Assembly (NCBI RefSeq): GCF_003337565.1
Contig: NZ_QPJL01000001.1
Span: forward strand, 62,001 to 126,000
Length of the DNA: 64,000 bases
Direction: 5' to 3'
Source of the DNA: Paracoccus lutimaris
Lineage (GTDB): Bacteria > Pseudomonadota > Alphaproteobacteria > Rhodobacterales > Rhodobacteraceae
The position numbers and the translations under genes are program-made. Below the pieces are notes generated by a model. The model was not told the origin of the DNA. It ran no database searches and saw nothing but the letters and a program-made list of their open reading frames with translations. This document shows positions 1 through 10,550 of the stretch, one piece after another. How positions within the stretch are numbered: the first letter of the stretch is position 1; every line of letters starts with the position of its first letter.

Positions 1-79
1 GAATGCCTCGAATTGTCATCGCCGCTTGAGCGCTCCTCGCGCAGCCGCTAACAAGGTGCAGTCACTCCGAGCAGGCCCC
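1..79. other. left edge, upstream of hisD
   Basis: The plus strand is open in frame 1 from the window edge to a TAA at 49-51 (last residues ECLELSSPLERSSRSR), which could be the tail of an upstream gene. In this bacterial family a DUF2948 gene commonly precedes hisD, but this tail is too short to assign. No promoter is evident before hisD. Confidence 0.25.
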
Positions 80-1390
80 ATGCCGATCCACCTTTCGACC
101 GCCCAGCCCGACTTTGAGACCCGCTTTGCCGGGATGCTTTCGATGAAGCGCGAGGATGCGGCGGACGTGAACGATGCCGTGGCTGCGATCATCGCCGAGG
201 TCCGGGGCAGGGGTAATGCGGCGCTGGTCGATCTGACTGCGCGTTTCGACCGGCTGTCGCTGACACCGGCAAGCCTCGCCTTCTCCAAGGCGGAAATCAC
301 CGAACATACCGCAAAGGTCGCCCCCGAGGACCGCGCTGCGCTGGCCATGGCCGCCAGCCGCATCCGTGCCTATCATGCCCGCCAGATGCCTGAGGACATG
401 CGCTGGACCGACCCCGAAGGCGCGACGCTGGGCTGGCGCTGGACGCCGGTATCCGCTGCGGGGCTTTATGTTCCGGGCGGGCAGGCAAGCTATCCGTCCT
501 CGGTCCTGATGAATGCGATTCCGGCGCGGGTGGCGGGGGTCGAGCGGCTGGTGATCTGCGTGCCGACGCCCGATGGCGTGGTCAATCCGCTGGTTCTGCT
601 GGCGGCCGAACTGGCCGGTGTCGATGAAATCTATCGCATTGGCGGTGCGCAGGCGATTGCCGCCATGGCTTACGGCACCGAAACCATCCGCGCGGTCGAC
701 AAGATCACCGGCCCCGGCAATGCCTATGTCGCGGCCGCCAAGCGCCATGTTTTTGGCCGCGTCGGCATCGACATGATCGCCGGCCCCTCCGAGGTGCTGA
801 TCATCGCTGAGGGCGCGCAGAACCCTGAATGGCTGGCGCTGGATCTGCTGGCCCAGGCCGAGCATGACGCCGATGCGCAATCGATCCTGATCACCCCCGA
901 TGCGGATCTGGCCCGCGCTGTCGAGGCCGAGGTTGAGCGTCTGCTGCCCGGCCTGCCGCGCGCTGCGGTCGCCGGGGCAAGCTGGCGCGACTACGGCACG
1001 ATTATCCTCACCCGTGATCTGGAGGAGGCGGCTGCGCTGTCAGATCGCATCGCGCCCGAGCATCTGGAGCTTTGCGTCGACGATCCCGAGGCGCTTGCCC
1101 AAAAGACTCGCCATGCCGGGGCGATCTTTCTGGGCGGCTGGACGCCCGAGGCGGTCGGCGATTATGTCAGCGGCCCGAATCATGTCCTGCCAACGGCGCG
1201 TTCGGCGCGGTTTTCCTCGGGTCTGTCGGTGATGGATTTTCTGAAACGTACGACCCTGGCGCGGCTGACGCCGGCGGCGCTGGCGGCGATCGGGCCGGCT
1301 GCGGTGCGGCTTGCCGCCTCGGAAGGGTTGTCGGCGCATGGCCTGTCCGTCTCGGCGCGGCTGGCGGTTTTGAACGAGGACCAGGGATGA
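80..1390 (+). CDS. hisD: histidinol dehydrogenase
   Basis: Histidinol dehydrogenase carries out the last two steps of histidine synthesis, oxidising L-histidinol to L-histidine with two NAD+ in the cytoplasm. The 436-residue product has the family length. It shows the GPGNAYVAAAKR stretch near residue 211, the zinc-ligand region AQAEHDADAQ near 258-262, and the catalytic Glu-His pair in IAPEHLEL near 326-327. I chose the ATG at 80 because MPIHLSTAQPDF is the usual family N-terminus; an in-frame TTG at 26 would add 18 unlikely residues. The stop overlaps the next start by 4 bp (ATGA), so translation is probably coupled. Confidence 0.96.
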   Translation: MPIHLSTAQPDFETRFAGMLSMKREDAADVNDAVAAIIAEVRGRGNAALVDLTARFDRLSLTPASLAFSKAEITEHTAKVAPEDRAALAMAASRIRAYHARQMPEDMRWTDPEGATLGWRWTPVSAAGLYVPGGQASYPSSVLMNAIPARVAGVERLVICVPTPDGVVNPLVLLAAELAGVDEIYRIGGAQAIAAMAYGTETIRAVDKITGPGNAYVAAAKRHVFGRVGIDMIAGPSEVLIIAEGAQNPEWLALDLLAQAEHDADAQSILITPDADLARAVEAEVERLLPGLPRAAVAGASWRDYGTIILTRDLEEAAALSDRIAPEHLELCVDDPEALAQKTRHAGAIFLGGWTPEAVGDYVSGPNHVLPTARSARFSSGLSVMDFLKRTTLARLTPAALAAIGPAAVRLAASEGLSAHGLSVSARLAVLNEDQG

Positions 1391-1878
1391 AGGGTAACGC
1401 CAAGAATCGCATCGGGCGCATCGACATCGACGACAGCGCGCTGCCGCCGCCCACCCCCGAGATGGAGCAGGACCGCCGCGTCGCGGTATTCGACCTGCTT
1501 GAGGACAACAGCTTCACCCTGCCCGGACGCGAGGGGCAGCCCGCGCCCGCTGGCCCCTATGCGCTGGTTCTGGCGGTGCGCGACAAGCGGCTGGTCTTCG
1601 ACATCGCCACCGAGGGCGGCGAAAAGGTTGCCGAATTCCACCTCTCGCTGGGGCCCTTTCGCCAGACGGTCAAGGATTACTTCCAGATCTGCGCCAGCTA
1701 TTTCGATGCGGTCAAACGCCTTCCGCCCGCGCAGATCGAGGCCATCGACATGGCCCGGCGCGGCATCCACAACGAGGGTGCCCGCACCTTGCAAGAGCGT
1801 CTCGAAGGCAAAGCCGAGATTGATATCGATACTGCCCGACGCCTTTTCACCCTGATCTGCGCCTTGATCCAGGAGTGA
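1387..1878 (+). CDS. UPF0262 family protein
   Basis: A 163-residue soluble protein matching the UPF0262 family, which is common next to hisD in Rhodobacteraceae and has no established function. Recognisable stretches are the N-terminal NRIGRIDIDD, then ALVLAVRDKRLVFDI, and LSLGPFRQTVKDYFQIC in the middle. No signal peptide or membrane segment is visible. It starts inside the hisD stop (ATGA) and ends 3 bp before the next gene, so the three form one operon. Conserved linkage to hisD hints at a housekeeping role, but this is inference only. Confidence 0.85.
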   Translation: MKGNAKNRIGRIDIDDSALPPPTPEMEQDRRVAVFDLLEDNSFTLPGREGQPAPAGPYALVLAVRDKRLVFDIATEGGEKVAEFHLSLGPFRQTVKDYFQICASYFDAVKRLPPAQIEAIDMARRGIHNEGARTLQERLEGKAEIDIDTARRLFTLICALIQE

Positions 1879-1881
1879 TTC

Positions 1882-2340
1882 GTGGCCGGACCGATCCCCA
1901 ATTCGGTACTTTTCTGCTGCGATCACAACGCCATCCGCTCTCCCATGGCCGAGGGGATGATGAAGAAATTCTACGGCCGCAGCGCCTATGTGCAATCGGC
2001 CGGGGTCAAGAACGACATGGAGATCGACGGATTCGCCGTCGCCGTCTGCCATGAAATCGATGTCGAGCTGTCGGCGCACCGGTCGCGTTCCTTTGAGGAA
2101 ATGAAGGAATGGGGCGATGATCTGGGCAGTTTCGATCTGGTTGTGGCGCTGTCGCCGGCCAGCCAGCGCATGGCGCTGGAGTTGACGCGCGTCGCGCATC
2201 TGGACGTGGAATACTGGGCGATCATGGACCCTGCCGGTCTGGCCGAGGGGCGCGAGGCCAAGCTGGCGCTTTATCGCAGCGTCCGCGATCAGATCCAAAA
2301 GCGCATGATCGAGCGTTTCGGGCCGCCAATCGTCGAATAA
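1882..2340 (+). CDS. low-molecular-weight phosphatase family protein
   Basis: A 152-residue protein of the low-molecular-weight tyrosine phosphatase/arsenate reductase fold. The phosphate-binding loop CX5R is near the N-terminus (C13-DHNAI-R19, followed by Ser20), and a DP pair that could hold the general acid lies in YWAIMDPAGL. The start is a GTG, supported by a Shine-Dalgarno AGGAG at 1871-1875. The substrate is unknown: tyrosine phosphate, arsenate and small-molecule phosphate are all possible, and no ars genes are near. It sits in the hisD-UPF0262 operon. Confidence 0.85.
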   Translation: MAGPIPNSVLFCCDHNAIRSPMAEGMMKKFYGRSAYVQSAGVKNDMEIDGFAVAVCHEIDVELSAHRSRSFEEMKEWGDDLGSFDLVVALSPASQRMALELTRVAHLDVEYWAIMDPAGLAEGREAKLALYRSVRDQIQKRMIERFGPPIVE

Positions 2341-2406
2341 GTCAGCGCTAACCGAATCTTAGGCAATTGATGTCAACATGCCGGAAATCCTTTTGGGAGT
2401 ATTCGG

Positions 2407-2928
2407 ATGTCGGATGTCCAATTGCTTCAACACGACATGGAATGGGCCATGCGGGCGATCCGTACCCATCGTGCGGTGCTGATTCTCGATCTTGTCGGGC
2501 GGATCGTGGCGGTCAACCAGTCCTGCCTGCGCATGTGTGGCTATCGCTGCGACGAGTTGATCGGCCGCCCTGTGATGGTGCTGCTTGATCCGTCGGAAAA
2601 GGTGCCGGGGCGGCTGGGCAGCATGCTTGATGCCAGGCACGGGCAGGAACATCGCATCCACGGTCTGTGCCAGATTTCAAAGGCGGGCCGGCGGTTCCGG
2701 GTCGATGCGCGGATCTGTCCGATTCACGACTCGCGAGGCGATATCTGCCTGAACGTTCTCTTCCTGCGCGAATCGATTGGCGAGGACGGTCCCCTGCACA
2801 GCGTCGCACCGGAACTGGCTGGCGCGGGGGCCGCGATCATCCAACTGCCGGGCCGCCCTGTCGAACAGCTGCCGGATCGCTGGGATAGCGCCGCGGGGTA
2901 TGGCCGGGTCTATCCGCGGCATGGATAA
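2407..2928 (+). CDS. PAS-domain protein
   Basis: A 173-residue soluble protein with a single PAS sensor fold at about residues 20-125: AVLILDLVGRIVAVNQSCLRMCGY, the typical ELIGRP helix, then RRFRVDARICPIHDSRG. No output domain (kinase, GGDEF, HTH) follows; the last 45 residues are low in recognisable structure. It may sense a ligand and act through a partner. GGGAG at 2395-2399 precedes the ATG. The gene lies 66 bp after the phosphatase gene and converges on edd, from which a hairpin separates it. Confidence 0.7.
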   Translation: MSDVQLLQHDMEWAMRAIRTHRAVLILDLVGRIVAVNQSCLRMCGYRCDELIGRPVMVLLDPSEKVPGRLGSMLDARHGQEHRIHGLCQISKAGRRFRVDARICPIHDSRGDICLNVLFLRESIGEDGPLHSVAPELAGAGAAIIQLPGRPVEQLPDRWDSAAGYGRVYPRHG

Positions 2929-2937
2929 AGGGGCTAT

Positions 2938-2966
2938 GGCCCCGGCCAGAGATCTGACCCGGGGCC
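2938..2966. terminator. hairpin between convergent genes
   Basis: GGCCCCGG at 2938-2945 pairs perfectly with CCGGGGCC at 2959-2966 around a 13-nt loop. It lies between the stop codons of the PAS gene and edd, so it may end transcription from both sides. No strong T-run follows on either strand. Confidence 0.5.
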
Positions 2967-2995
2967 TGTCTTGCATCGTCACCCGTCCCGGGCGG

Positions 2996-4798
<1,803 letters not shown>

Positions 4799-4822
4799 GG
4801 CGTGCTTCCTCCGTTTGTCTAT

Positions 4823-4851
4823 AATGTAGTCCGTTAGCGGTAACAATGCAA
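4823..4851 (-). promoter_or_regulatory. edd promoter with embedded operator
   Basis: Reading the minus strand, TTGCAT (4846-4851) and TACATT (4823-4828) are separated by exactly 17 bp, a sigma70-type arrangement. The spacer contains GTTACCGCTAAC (4833-4844), a near-palindrome of the TGTTA-nCGn-TAACA kind typical of LacI-family sugar regulators. The same motif is in front of zwf, suggesting joint repression of the Entner-Doudoroff genes. The binding protein is not in the window. Confidence 0.6.
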
Positions 4852-4916
4852 CCGGCTCGCTCTTGCCCGCAGCGTCTTTGCGTGGCAATCCTGCGCCGTT
4901 CCCCATGAGGCCCAGC

Positions 4917-6113
4917 ATGACCGCCGATCTGCCTATTATCCGTTTGCGTCCCAAGTCAAAACCGCAGGCGATCCGCCATGGCTTCCCATGGGTCTTTGCC
5001 GATGAACTGGTGACCGACCGGCGCACCAAGGCCATCGCGCCGGGCAGTTTTGCCGTGCTTGAGGATGCCGAGCGCCAGCCGCTTGCGCTGGTCACGGTGA
5101 ACCCTGATTCGCGCATTATCGCGCGGGTCATGGATCCCGATCCGCAGACGCATATCGACCGCGACTGGATCGCGGCGCGGCTGCGCCGGGCCTTGGCGCT
5201 GCGCGAGCGGCTATACGACAAGCCCTTTTACCGGCTGGTCCATGCCGAGGCCGACGGCCTGCCGGGCACCATCATCGACCGCTTTGGTGACGCAGCCGTC
5301 ATCCAGCCCAATGCCGCCTGGGCCGAGCGTATGGTCGCCGACATCGCCGGGGCGCTGCGCGAGGTGACCGGCGTCACCACGGTGATCCTGAACGGGCAGG
5401 GCCGCGCTCGCGGCCTTGAGGGGCTGGACGAGCGGATGGAGGTTCTTTCGGGCGGGGTCAGCGGCCCGGTCGAGGTGCCGATGAACGGCGCCATCTATCT
5501 GGCCGACCTGACGCAGGGGCAAAAGACCGGGCTGTTCTATGACCAGCTCCCGAACCACGCCTTTGCGCAGCGGCTCGCGGGCGGCGCGCGGGTGCTGGAC
5601 GTGTTTTCCCATGTTGGCGGCTTTGGCCTTGCGGCGCTGGCGGCCGGGGCCACGCAGGCGACCTGTGTCGATGGCTCGGCCGCGGCGCTGGAGCTGGCCC
5701 GGGGCGGCGCCCGCGCCATGGGCGCCGAGGCGCAGCTGGTCACCCGGCAGGGCGATGCCTTTGCCCAGCTTGAGGCGCTGGCCGCCGAGGGGGCGCAGTT
5801 CGATCTGGTGATCTGCGACCCGCCGGCCTTTGCGCCCTCGAAACCGGCGCTTGAGGCCGGGCTGCGCGCCTATGAGCGGGTGGCGAAGCTGGCCGCGCCG
5901 CTGGTTGCGCCGGGCGGGTATCTGGGACTGTGTTCGTGCAGCCATGCTGCCGATCTGTCGGCCTTTCGCAATGCCAGCGCGCGCGGCATCGGGCGCGGCG
6001 GGCGGCGGATGCAGCTTTTGCACAGCGGTCAGGCCGGCCCCGATCACCCGACGCTGCCGCAACTGGCCGAGACGGGCTATCTCAAGGCGCTGTTCTTCCG
6101 GCTGGACGGATGA
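4917..6113 (+). CDS. RlmI-like class I rRNA methyltransferase
   Basis: A 398-residue protein of the RlmI/RlmK family, which methylates cytosine in 23S rRNA using S-adenosylmethionine. An N-terminal PUA-like RNA-binding part (residues 1-75, [16 protein letters not shown]) is followed by the catalytic domain: [10 protein letters not shown] near 200, SAM loop [13 protein letters not shown] near 225, [10 protein letters not shown] near 295, and the catalytic Cys in CSCSH near 339. The ATG at 4917 is preferred, with TGAGG upstream; an ATG at 4905 and a TTG at 4863 are in frame. The exact rRNA target is not proved. Its stop overlaps the PIN gene by 4 bp. Confidence 0.88.
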   Translation: MTADLPIIRLRPKSKPQAIRHGFPWVFADELVTDRRTKAIAPGSFAVLEDAERQPLALVTVNPDSRIIARVMDPDPQTHIDRDWIAARLRRALALRERLYDKPFYRLVHAEADGLPGTIIDRFGDAAVIQPNAAWAERMVADIAGALREVTGVTTVILNGQGRARGLEGLDERMEVLSGGVSGPVEVPMNGAIYLADLTQGQKTGLFYDQLPNHAFAQRLAGGARVLDVFSHVGGFGLAALAAGATQATCVDGSAAALELARGGARAMGAEAQLVTRQGDAFAQLEALAAEGAQFDLVICDPPAFAPSKPALEAGLRAYERVAKLAAPLVAPGGYLGLCSCSHAADLSAFRNASARGIGRGGRRMQLLHSGQAGPDHPTLPQLAETGYLKALFFRLDG

Positions 6114-6667
6114 TGAGGGCGGTTCTGGACGCCTGCGTCCTTTACCCCACCGTCCTGCGCGAGATCCTGACGGATGTGGCCGGGGCGGGCCTTTACCAGC
6201 CGGTCTGGTCACGGCGCATCCTGGATGAATGGCGCCATGCCGCCGCACGTCAGAACCTTGATGCCGGGGTCGAGATCGCCCTGACCGAGGAGCGTTTTCC
6301 GCAGGCGATGGTCAAGGGGGCAGGGGATGCACGGGGCCTTGATCTGCCCGACCCGGCCGACCGCCATGTGGTCGAGACCGCGCTGGCCGCCGGTGCATCC
6401 CGGATCTTGACTGCCAATCTGCGCGATTTTCCGCGCGGCGCGCTGGCTGCGGTGGGGCTGTCGGCCATCCACCCCGACGAATTCCTGCGCGAGCTTTTCC
6501 TGCAAGCGCCCGAGCCGATCCTTGCCGCCATTGCCGGTGCCGAGGCCCGCGCCCGCGCCGCTGGCGGTGCAATGCCCCGCAAGGAACTGATGCGCCGCGC
6601 CCGCCTGCCGCGTCTGGCCAAGGCCATGGCGCGGCTGGATGCAGGCGAAGGCTTGCCACAGAATTGA
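6110..6667 (+). CDS. PIN-domain protein
   Basis: A 185-residue protein with the acidic residues of a PIN nuclease domain: Asp7 in VLDACVLYP, Glu in LDEWRHA near 39, Asp in DPADRHVVETAL near 83, and Asp in TANLRDFP near 106. PIN domains of this kind cut RNA, often as VapC-type toxins. No small antitoxin gene is adjacent: the upstream gene is the rRNA methyltransferase, whose stop it overlaps (ATGATGAGG), and zwf follows. It may therefore be a stand-alone housekeeping RNase or an orphan toxin. The C-terminal 50 residues are Ala/Arg-rich. Confidence 0.8.
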   Translation: MMRAVLDACVLYPTVLREILTDVAGAGLYQPVWSRRILDEWRHAAARQNLDAGVEIALTEERFPQAMVKGAGDARGLDLPDPADRHVVETALAAGASRILTANLRDFPRGALAAVGLSAIHPDEFLRELFLQAPEPILAAIAGAEARARAAGGAMPRKELMRRARLPRLAKAMARLDAGEGLPQN

Positions 6668-6669
6668 AC

Positions 6670-6714
6670 TTGACGAGACGAACGGGATCACAAGACTTGT
6701 TGTTAACGCTAACA
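6670..6714 (+). promoter_or_regulatory. zwf promoter and operator
   Basis: TTGACG (6670-6675) is a plausible -35 box. The -10 box about 17 bp downstream is weak (around 6693-6698). TGTTAACGCTAACA at 6701-6714 is an imperfect palindrome that would cover the transcription start and matches the motif inside the edd promoter. A LacI-type repressor site is the natural reading. Confidence 0.55.
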
Positions 6715-6750
6715 TCGGCTAATCCGCTTTTCAGCGACAAGGAGGCAGCC

Positions 6751-8202
6751 ATGGTTTCTCGCATCATTCCGGTCGAAGACTTTGATCTGGTGATCTTTGG
6801 CGCGACCGGGGATCTTGCGCGGCGCAAGATCGTGCCGGGCCTGTATCGGCGCTTTGTGGCCGGGCAGATGCCCGCCAGCGCCCGAATCATCGGCGCGGCG
6901 CGCACGAAACAGGATGACGACGCCTTCCGCACTGAAATGCGCGCGGCGATCCATGAATTCATCGGCCCCGATGAGGACGAGGCGCAGCTTGCGGCCTTTC
7001 TGGACACGCTGGGCTATGTCGCGATCGACGCGCGCGGCACCGGCGGTTGGGCTGAACTCAAGGCGCGGATGCGGCCGGGCGCGGTCCATGCATTCTATTT
7101 CTCGGTGGCGCCGGCGCTGTTTGGCGATATCGCCGAGCGTCTGGCCGATAACGGCATTGCCGATGCTGACAGCCGCATCGTCGTCGAAAAGCCCTTTGGC
7201 CGCAATCTGGCCACCGCGCGCGAACTGAACGCGACGCTGGCGCGGCATTTCGCCGAAAACCAGATCTACCGGATCGACCATTATCTGGGCAAGGAAACCG
7301 TCCAGAACCTGATGGCCGTGCGCTTTGCCAATATCCTGTTCGAGCCGCTCTGGAACGCGCAATACGTCGATCACGTCCAGATCACCGTGGCCGAGACCGT
7401 GGGCGTGGGCGGGCGCGGCGAATATTACGACCATTCCGGCGCCATCCGCGACATGGTGCAGAACCACATGATGCAGCTTCTGTGCCTGATCGCGATGGAG
7501 CCGCCCTATCATTTCGACCCCGATGCGGTGCGCGACGAAAAGCTCAAGGTGATCCGCGCGCTCGAGCCGCTGGCGCCCGAGGATATCGTGCGCGGCCAGT
7601 ATCAGGCCGGGCCGGACGGGCCGGGCTATCTCGAGGATGCGGGCGATCCCGCCTCGCGCACCGAAAGCTTCGTCGCGCTGAAGCTTCGGATCGCGAACTG
7701 GCGCTGGACCGGCACGCCCTTTTATCTGCGCACCGGCAAACGGCTGCGCGCCCGCACCAGCGAAATCGTCATCACCTTCAAGGAACCGCCGCATTCGATC
7801 TTTGACGATGGCGGCTCGCACAAGGCTAATCAGCTGGTCATCAAGCTGCAGCCGAACGAGGGCATGAACCTGACGGTGATGATCAAGGAGCCGGGACCGG
7901 GCGGCATGCGTCTGGTGCAGGTGCCTCTGGACATGAGCTTTGCCGATGCTCTGGGAACCGAGGGCACCGACATGCCCGACGCTTATGAGCGGTTGATCAT
8001 GGACGTGATTCGCGGCAACCAGACCCTGTTCATGCGCGGGGACGAGCTTGAGGCGGCCTGGGCCTGGACCGATCCGGTGATCGCTGCCTGGGAAAGTGGC
8101 TCAAAACGCCCCGAACCCTACGATTCCGGTTCAAGCGGCCCCGAGGAGGCGCTGCGCCTTCTGCACCGCGACAACCGCCGCTGGCGGGAGATCCGCTCAT
8201 GA
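6751..8202 (+). CDS. zwf: glucose-6-phosphate dehydrogenase
   Basis: Zwf oxidises glucose 6-phosphate to 6-phosphogluconolactone with NAD(P)+, feeding the Entner-Doudoroff and pentose phosphate routes. The 483-residue product has the nucleotide-binding loop FGATGDLARRK near residues 16-25 and the catalytic-site signature RIDHYLGKETVQNL near 174. The ATG at 6751 has AAGGAGG (6739-6745) at ideal spacing; an in-frame start at 6664 would begin before the promoter. It is the first gene of zwf-pgl-pgi, and its stop overlaps pgl by 4 bp. Confidence 0.97.
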   Translation: MVSRIIPVEDFDLVIFGATGDLARRKIVPGLYRRFVAGQMPASARIIGAARTKQDDDAFRTEMRAAIHEFIGPDEDEAQLAAFLDTLGYVAIDARGTGGWAELKARMRPGAVHAFYFSVAPALFGDIAERLADNGIADADSRIVVEKPFGRNLATARELNATLARHFAENQIYRIDHYLGKETVQNLMAVRFANILFEPLWNAQYVDHVQITVAETVGVGGRGEYYDHSGAIRDMVQNHMMQLLCLIAMEPPYHFDPDAVRDEKLKVIRALEPLAPEDIVRGQYQAGPDGPGYLEDAGDPASRTESFVALKLRIANWRWTGTPFYLRTGKRLRARTSEIVITFKEPPHSIFDDGGSHKANQLVIKLQPNEGMNLTVMIKEPGPGGMRLVQVPLDMSFADALGTEGTDMPDAYERLIMDVIRGNQTLFMRGDELEAAWAWTDPVIAAWESGSKRPEPYDSGSSGPEEALRLLHRDNRRWREIRS

Positions 8203-8873
8203 GCATGGAGTTCATCGAATATCCCGACCGCGAGATGCTGGCCTTGTTCCTGGCCAGCAAGCTTGCCGGGCAGCTGTCGCAGCATCTGCGCGTGAGCGAC
8301 GGCGCCAGTCTTTGCGTGCCCGGCGGCACCACGCCCGCACCGGTCTTCGAGATGCTGTCCGCAAGCGAGCTGGACTGGTCCCGCGTCACTGTCATGCTCA
8401 ATGACGAACGCTGGGTCGACGGGCAGAACCCGCGCTCGAACAGCCGTCTCCTGCATCAGCACCTGCTGCGCGACAAGGCGCAGGCGGCGCGTTATCTGGA
8501 CCTTTATACCGGCGACGCCACCCCCGAAGAGGCGGTCCCCGCCCTGACCGAGGCCGTCGCGCCGCATCTGCCGATCACGGTCCTGCTGCTGGGCATGGGC
8601 AATGACATGCATACGGCGAGCCTTTTCCCTGCCGCCTCGGAAACCGTGCTGGCGCTGGCGCCCGATGCGCCGCCGGTCATGGCCATCCGCAGCGTCAAGG
8701 ACGAGCCGCGCCTGACCCTGACCGCCTCGGCGCTGCGCGGGGCGATCCACACCCATCTGCTGATCACCGGCGCCGACAAGCGCGAGGCACTTGAGCGGGC
8801 GCAGAAACTTGACCCGACCGAGGCGCCGATCCGTGAATTCCTGAGTGACATCACCGTACATTGGGCAGAGTGA
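8199..8873 (+). CDS. pgl: 6-phosphogluconolactonase
   Basis: Pgl hydrolyses 6-phosphogluconolactone to 6-phosphogluconate, the substrate of Edd. The 224-residue DevB-type protein shows [12 protein letters not shown] near residue 40, LNDERWV near 68 and [16 protein letters not shown] near 132. In most relatives the last motif reads GMGxDGHTASLFP; here the Gly before His is Met, a small oddity that probably does not abolish activity. The start overlaps the zwf stop (ATGA), and pgi begins 1 bp after the stop. Confidence 0.94.
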   Translation: MSMEFIEYPDREMLALFLASKLAGQLSQHLRVSDGASLCVPGGTTPAPVFEMLSASELDWSRVTVMLNDERWVDGQNPRSNSRLLHQHLLRDKAQAARYLDLYTGDATPEEAVPALTEAVAPHLPITVLLLGMGNDMHTASLFPAASETVLALAPDAPPVMAIRSVKDEPRLTLTASALRGAIHTHLLITGADKREALERAQKLDPTEAPIREFLSDITVHWAE

Positions 8874-8874
8874 C

Positions 8875-10479
8875 ATGAGCGATATCTGGACCAGACTGCA
8901 GGATTACCGCAAATCGCAGGGCGATCTGCGCATCGAGACGCTGTTTCACGACGACGGCACCCGCGCCGATAGTTTCGCGACCCATGCCGACGGGCTGGTC
9001 TTTGACTGGTCAAAGACGCTGATCGATCAGGGCGCGCTGCGGCTGCTTCTGGAGCTGGCCGCGCCCGTCGCCGCCCATCGCGACGCCATGTTTGGCGGCC
9101 AGCGCATCAACGAGACCGAAAACCGCGCCGTCCTGCACACCGCGCTGCGCAATCTGGGCGGCAGCGTTCAGGTCGAGGGTCAGGACGTCATGCCCGAGGT
9201 GCGCCGCACCCACCAGCGCATGAGCGATTTTGCCAATGACCTGCGCTCGGGCCGCTTTACCGGGCAGGGCGGGCGCATCACCGATGTGGTCAATATCGGC
9301 ATCGGCGGCTCGGATCTGGGGCCGGCCATGGCGACGCGGGCGCTGTCGCCCTTCCATGACGGGCCGCGGGTGCATTTCGTCTCGAACGTGGACGGCGCCG
9401 ATATCGCCGATACGCTGAAAGGACTCGACCCGGAAACCACGCTGATCATCGTGGCCTCAAAGACCTTCACCACCATCGAGACGATGACCAATGCCCAGAC
9501 CGCCCGCGACTGGATGGCGCGCAAGGTCAAGGTCCCGGCGGCGCAATTTGCGGCGCTCTCCTCGGCGCAGGACAGGACCGGCGAATGGGGCATCGACCCG
9601 GCCCGCGTCTTCGGCTTCGAGGATTGGGTCGGCGGGCGCTATTCCATGTGGGGTCCGATCGGCCTGTCGCTTATGATCGCCATCGGCCCCGAGAATTTCG
9701 ACCGCTTTCTGGCTGGCGGCGCTGCCATGGACCGTCATTTCCGCGAGGCTCCGGCCGACAGGAACCTGCCGATCCTGCTGGCGCTGATCGGCATCTGGCA
9801 TCACCAGATCTGCGGCTACGCGACCCGTGCCGTGCTGCCCTATGACAACCGCCTCGCGCGGCTGCCGGCCTATCTGCAGCAGCTGGAAATGGAATCGAAC
9901 GGCAAGCGCGTCGCCATGGATGGCAGCGATCTGGCGTTGGTTTCCGGCCCGGTGGTCTGGGGCGAGCCGGGCACCAATGGCCAGCACGCCTTCTACCAGC
10001 TGATCCATCAGGGCACGGCGGTGGTGCCTTGCGAGTTCATCGTCGCCGCGCGCGGCCATGAACCCGACCTTGCGCATCAGCACCTGCTTTTGATCGCGAA
10101 CTGCCTTGCCCAATCCGAGGCGCTGATGCGCGGCCGCTCGCTGGACGAGGCGCGCGCCCTGATGCAGGCCAAGGGCCTGACGGGCGCGGAACTCGACCGG
10201 CAGGCGCGCCACCGCGTCTTCCCCGGAAACCGCCCCTCGACCACGCTGCTGATCCAGCAGCTGACCCCCTATGCCCTGGGCCAGATCGTCGCGCTTTACG
10301 AACATCGCGTCTTTGCCGAGGGCGTCATTCTGGGCATCAACAGCTTTGACCAATGGGGGGTCGAGCTGGGCAAGGAACTGGCGCTGAAAGTCGCCCCGCT
10401 GCTTGAGGGCAAACCCGCCCCCGGCCATGACCCCTCGACCCTGCATCTGGCGCATCTGGTGCGCGAACTGCGCGGCTGA
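8875..10479 (+). CDS. pgi: glucose-6-phosphate isomerase
   Basis: Pgi interconverts glucose 6-phosphate and fructose 6-phosphate, letting hexose phosphates re-enter the Entner-Doudoroff pathway. The 534-residue product shows the family signature [14 protein letters not shown] near residue 255, the active-site stretch [16 protein letters not shown], and the C-terminal [20 protein letters not shown] run. ATG at 8875 is chosen because it directly follows the pgl stop. It is the last gene of zwf-pgl-pgi and converges on the AlkB-like gene, with a hairpin between. Confidence 0.96.
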   Translation: MSDIWTRLQDYRKSQGDLRIETLFHDDGTRADSFATHADGLVFDWSKTLIDQGALRLLLELAAPVAAHRDAMFGGQRINETENRAVLHTALRNLGGSVQVEGQDVMPEVRRTHQRMSDFANDLRSGRFTGQGGRITDVVNIGIGGSDLGPAMATRALSPFHDGPRVHFVSNVDGADIADTLKGLDPETTLIIVASKTFTTIETMTNAQTARDWMARKVKVPAAQFAALSSAQDRTGEWGIDPARVFGFEDWVGGRYSMWGPIGLSLMIAIGPENFDRFLAGGAAMDRHFREAPADRNLPILLALIGIWHHQICGYATRAVLPYDNRLARLPAYLQQLEMESNGKRVAMDGSDLALVSGPVVWGEPGTNGQHAFYQLIHQGTAVVPCEFIVAARGHEPDLAHQHLLLIANCLAQSEALMRGRSLDEARALMQAKGLTGAELDRQARHRVFPGNRPSTTLLIQQLTPYALGQIVALYEHRVFAEGVILGINSFDQWGVELGKELALKVAPLLEGKPAPGHDPSTLHLAHLVRELRG

Positions 10480-10484
10480 TCTTT

Positions 10485-10530
10485 CTTCTTCATGAAAATA
10501 TCCATGGGGCGGTGCCGCAAGCGCCGCCCC
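10485..10530 (-). terminator. hairpin with dispersed element, copy A
   Basis: GGGGCGGTGC (10506-10515) pairs with GCGCCGCCCC (10521-10530), with one G-U pair, around the loop CGCAA. On the minus strand the hairpin is followed by ATGGATATTTTC, a T-rich tail that suits termination of the AlkB-like gene. The tail GGATATTTTCATGAAGAAG belongs to a motif repeated at about 22.9, 40.8 and 61.6 kb. Confidence 0.65.
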
Positions 10531-10550
10531 TGACCATTCCGGACCCGCCC

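Noticed and set aside
2367..2588. A second small open frame overlapping the PAS-domain gene
   Set aside because: It has no ribosome-binding site and no PAS or other motif; the frame starting at 2407 has both.
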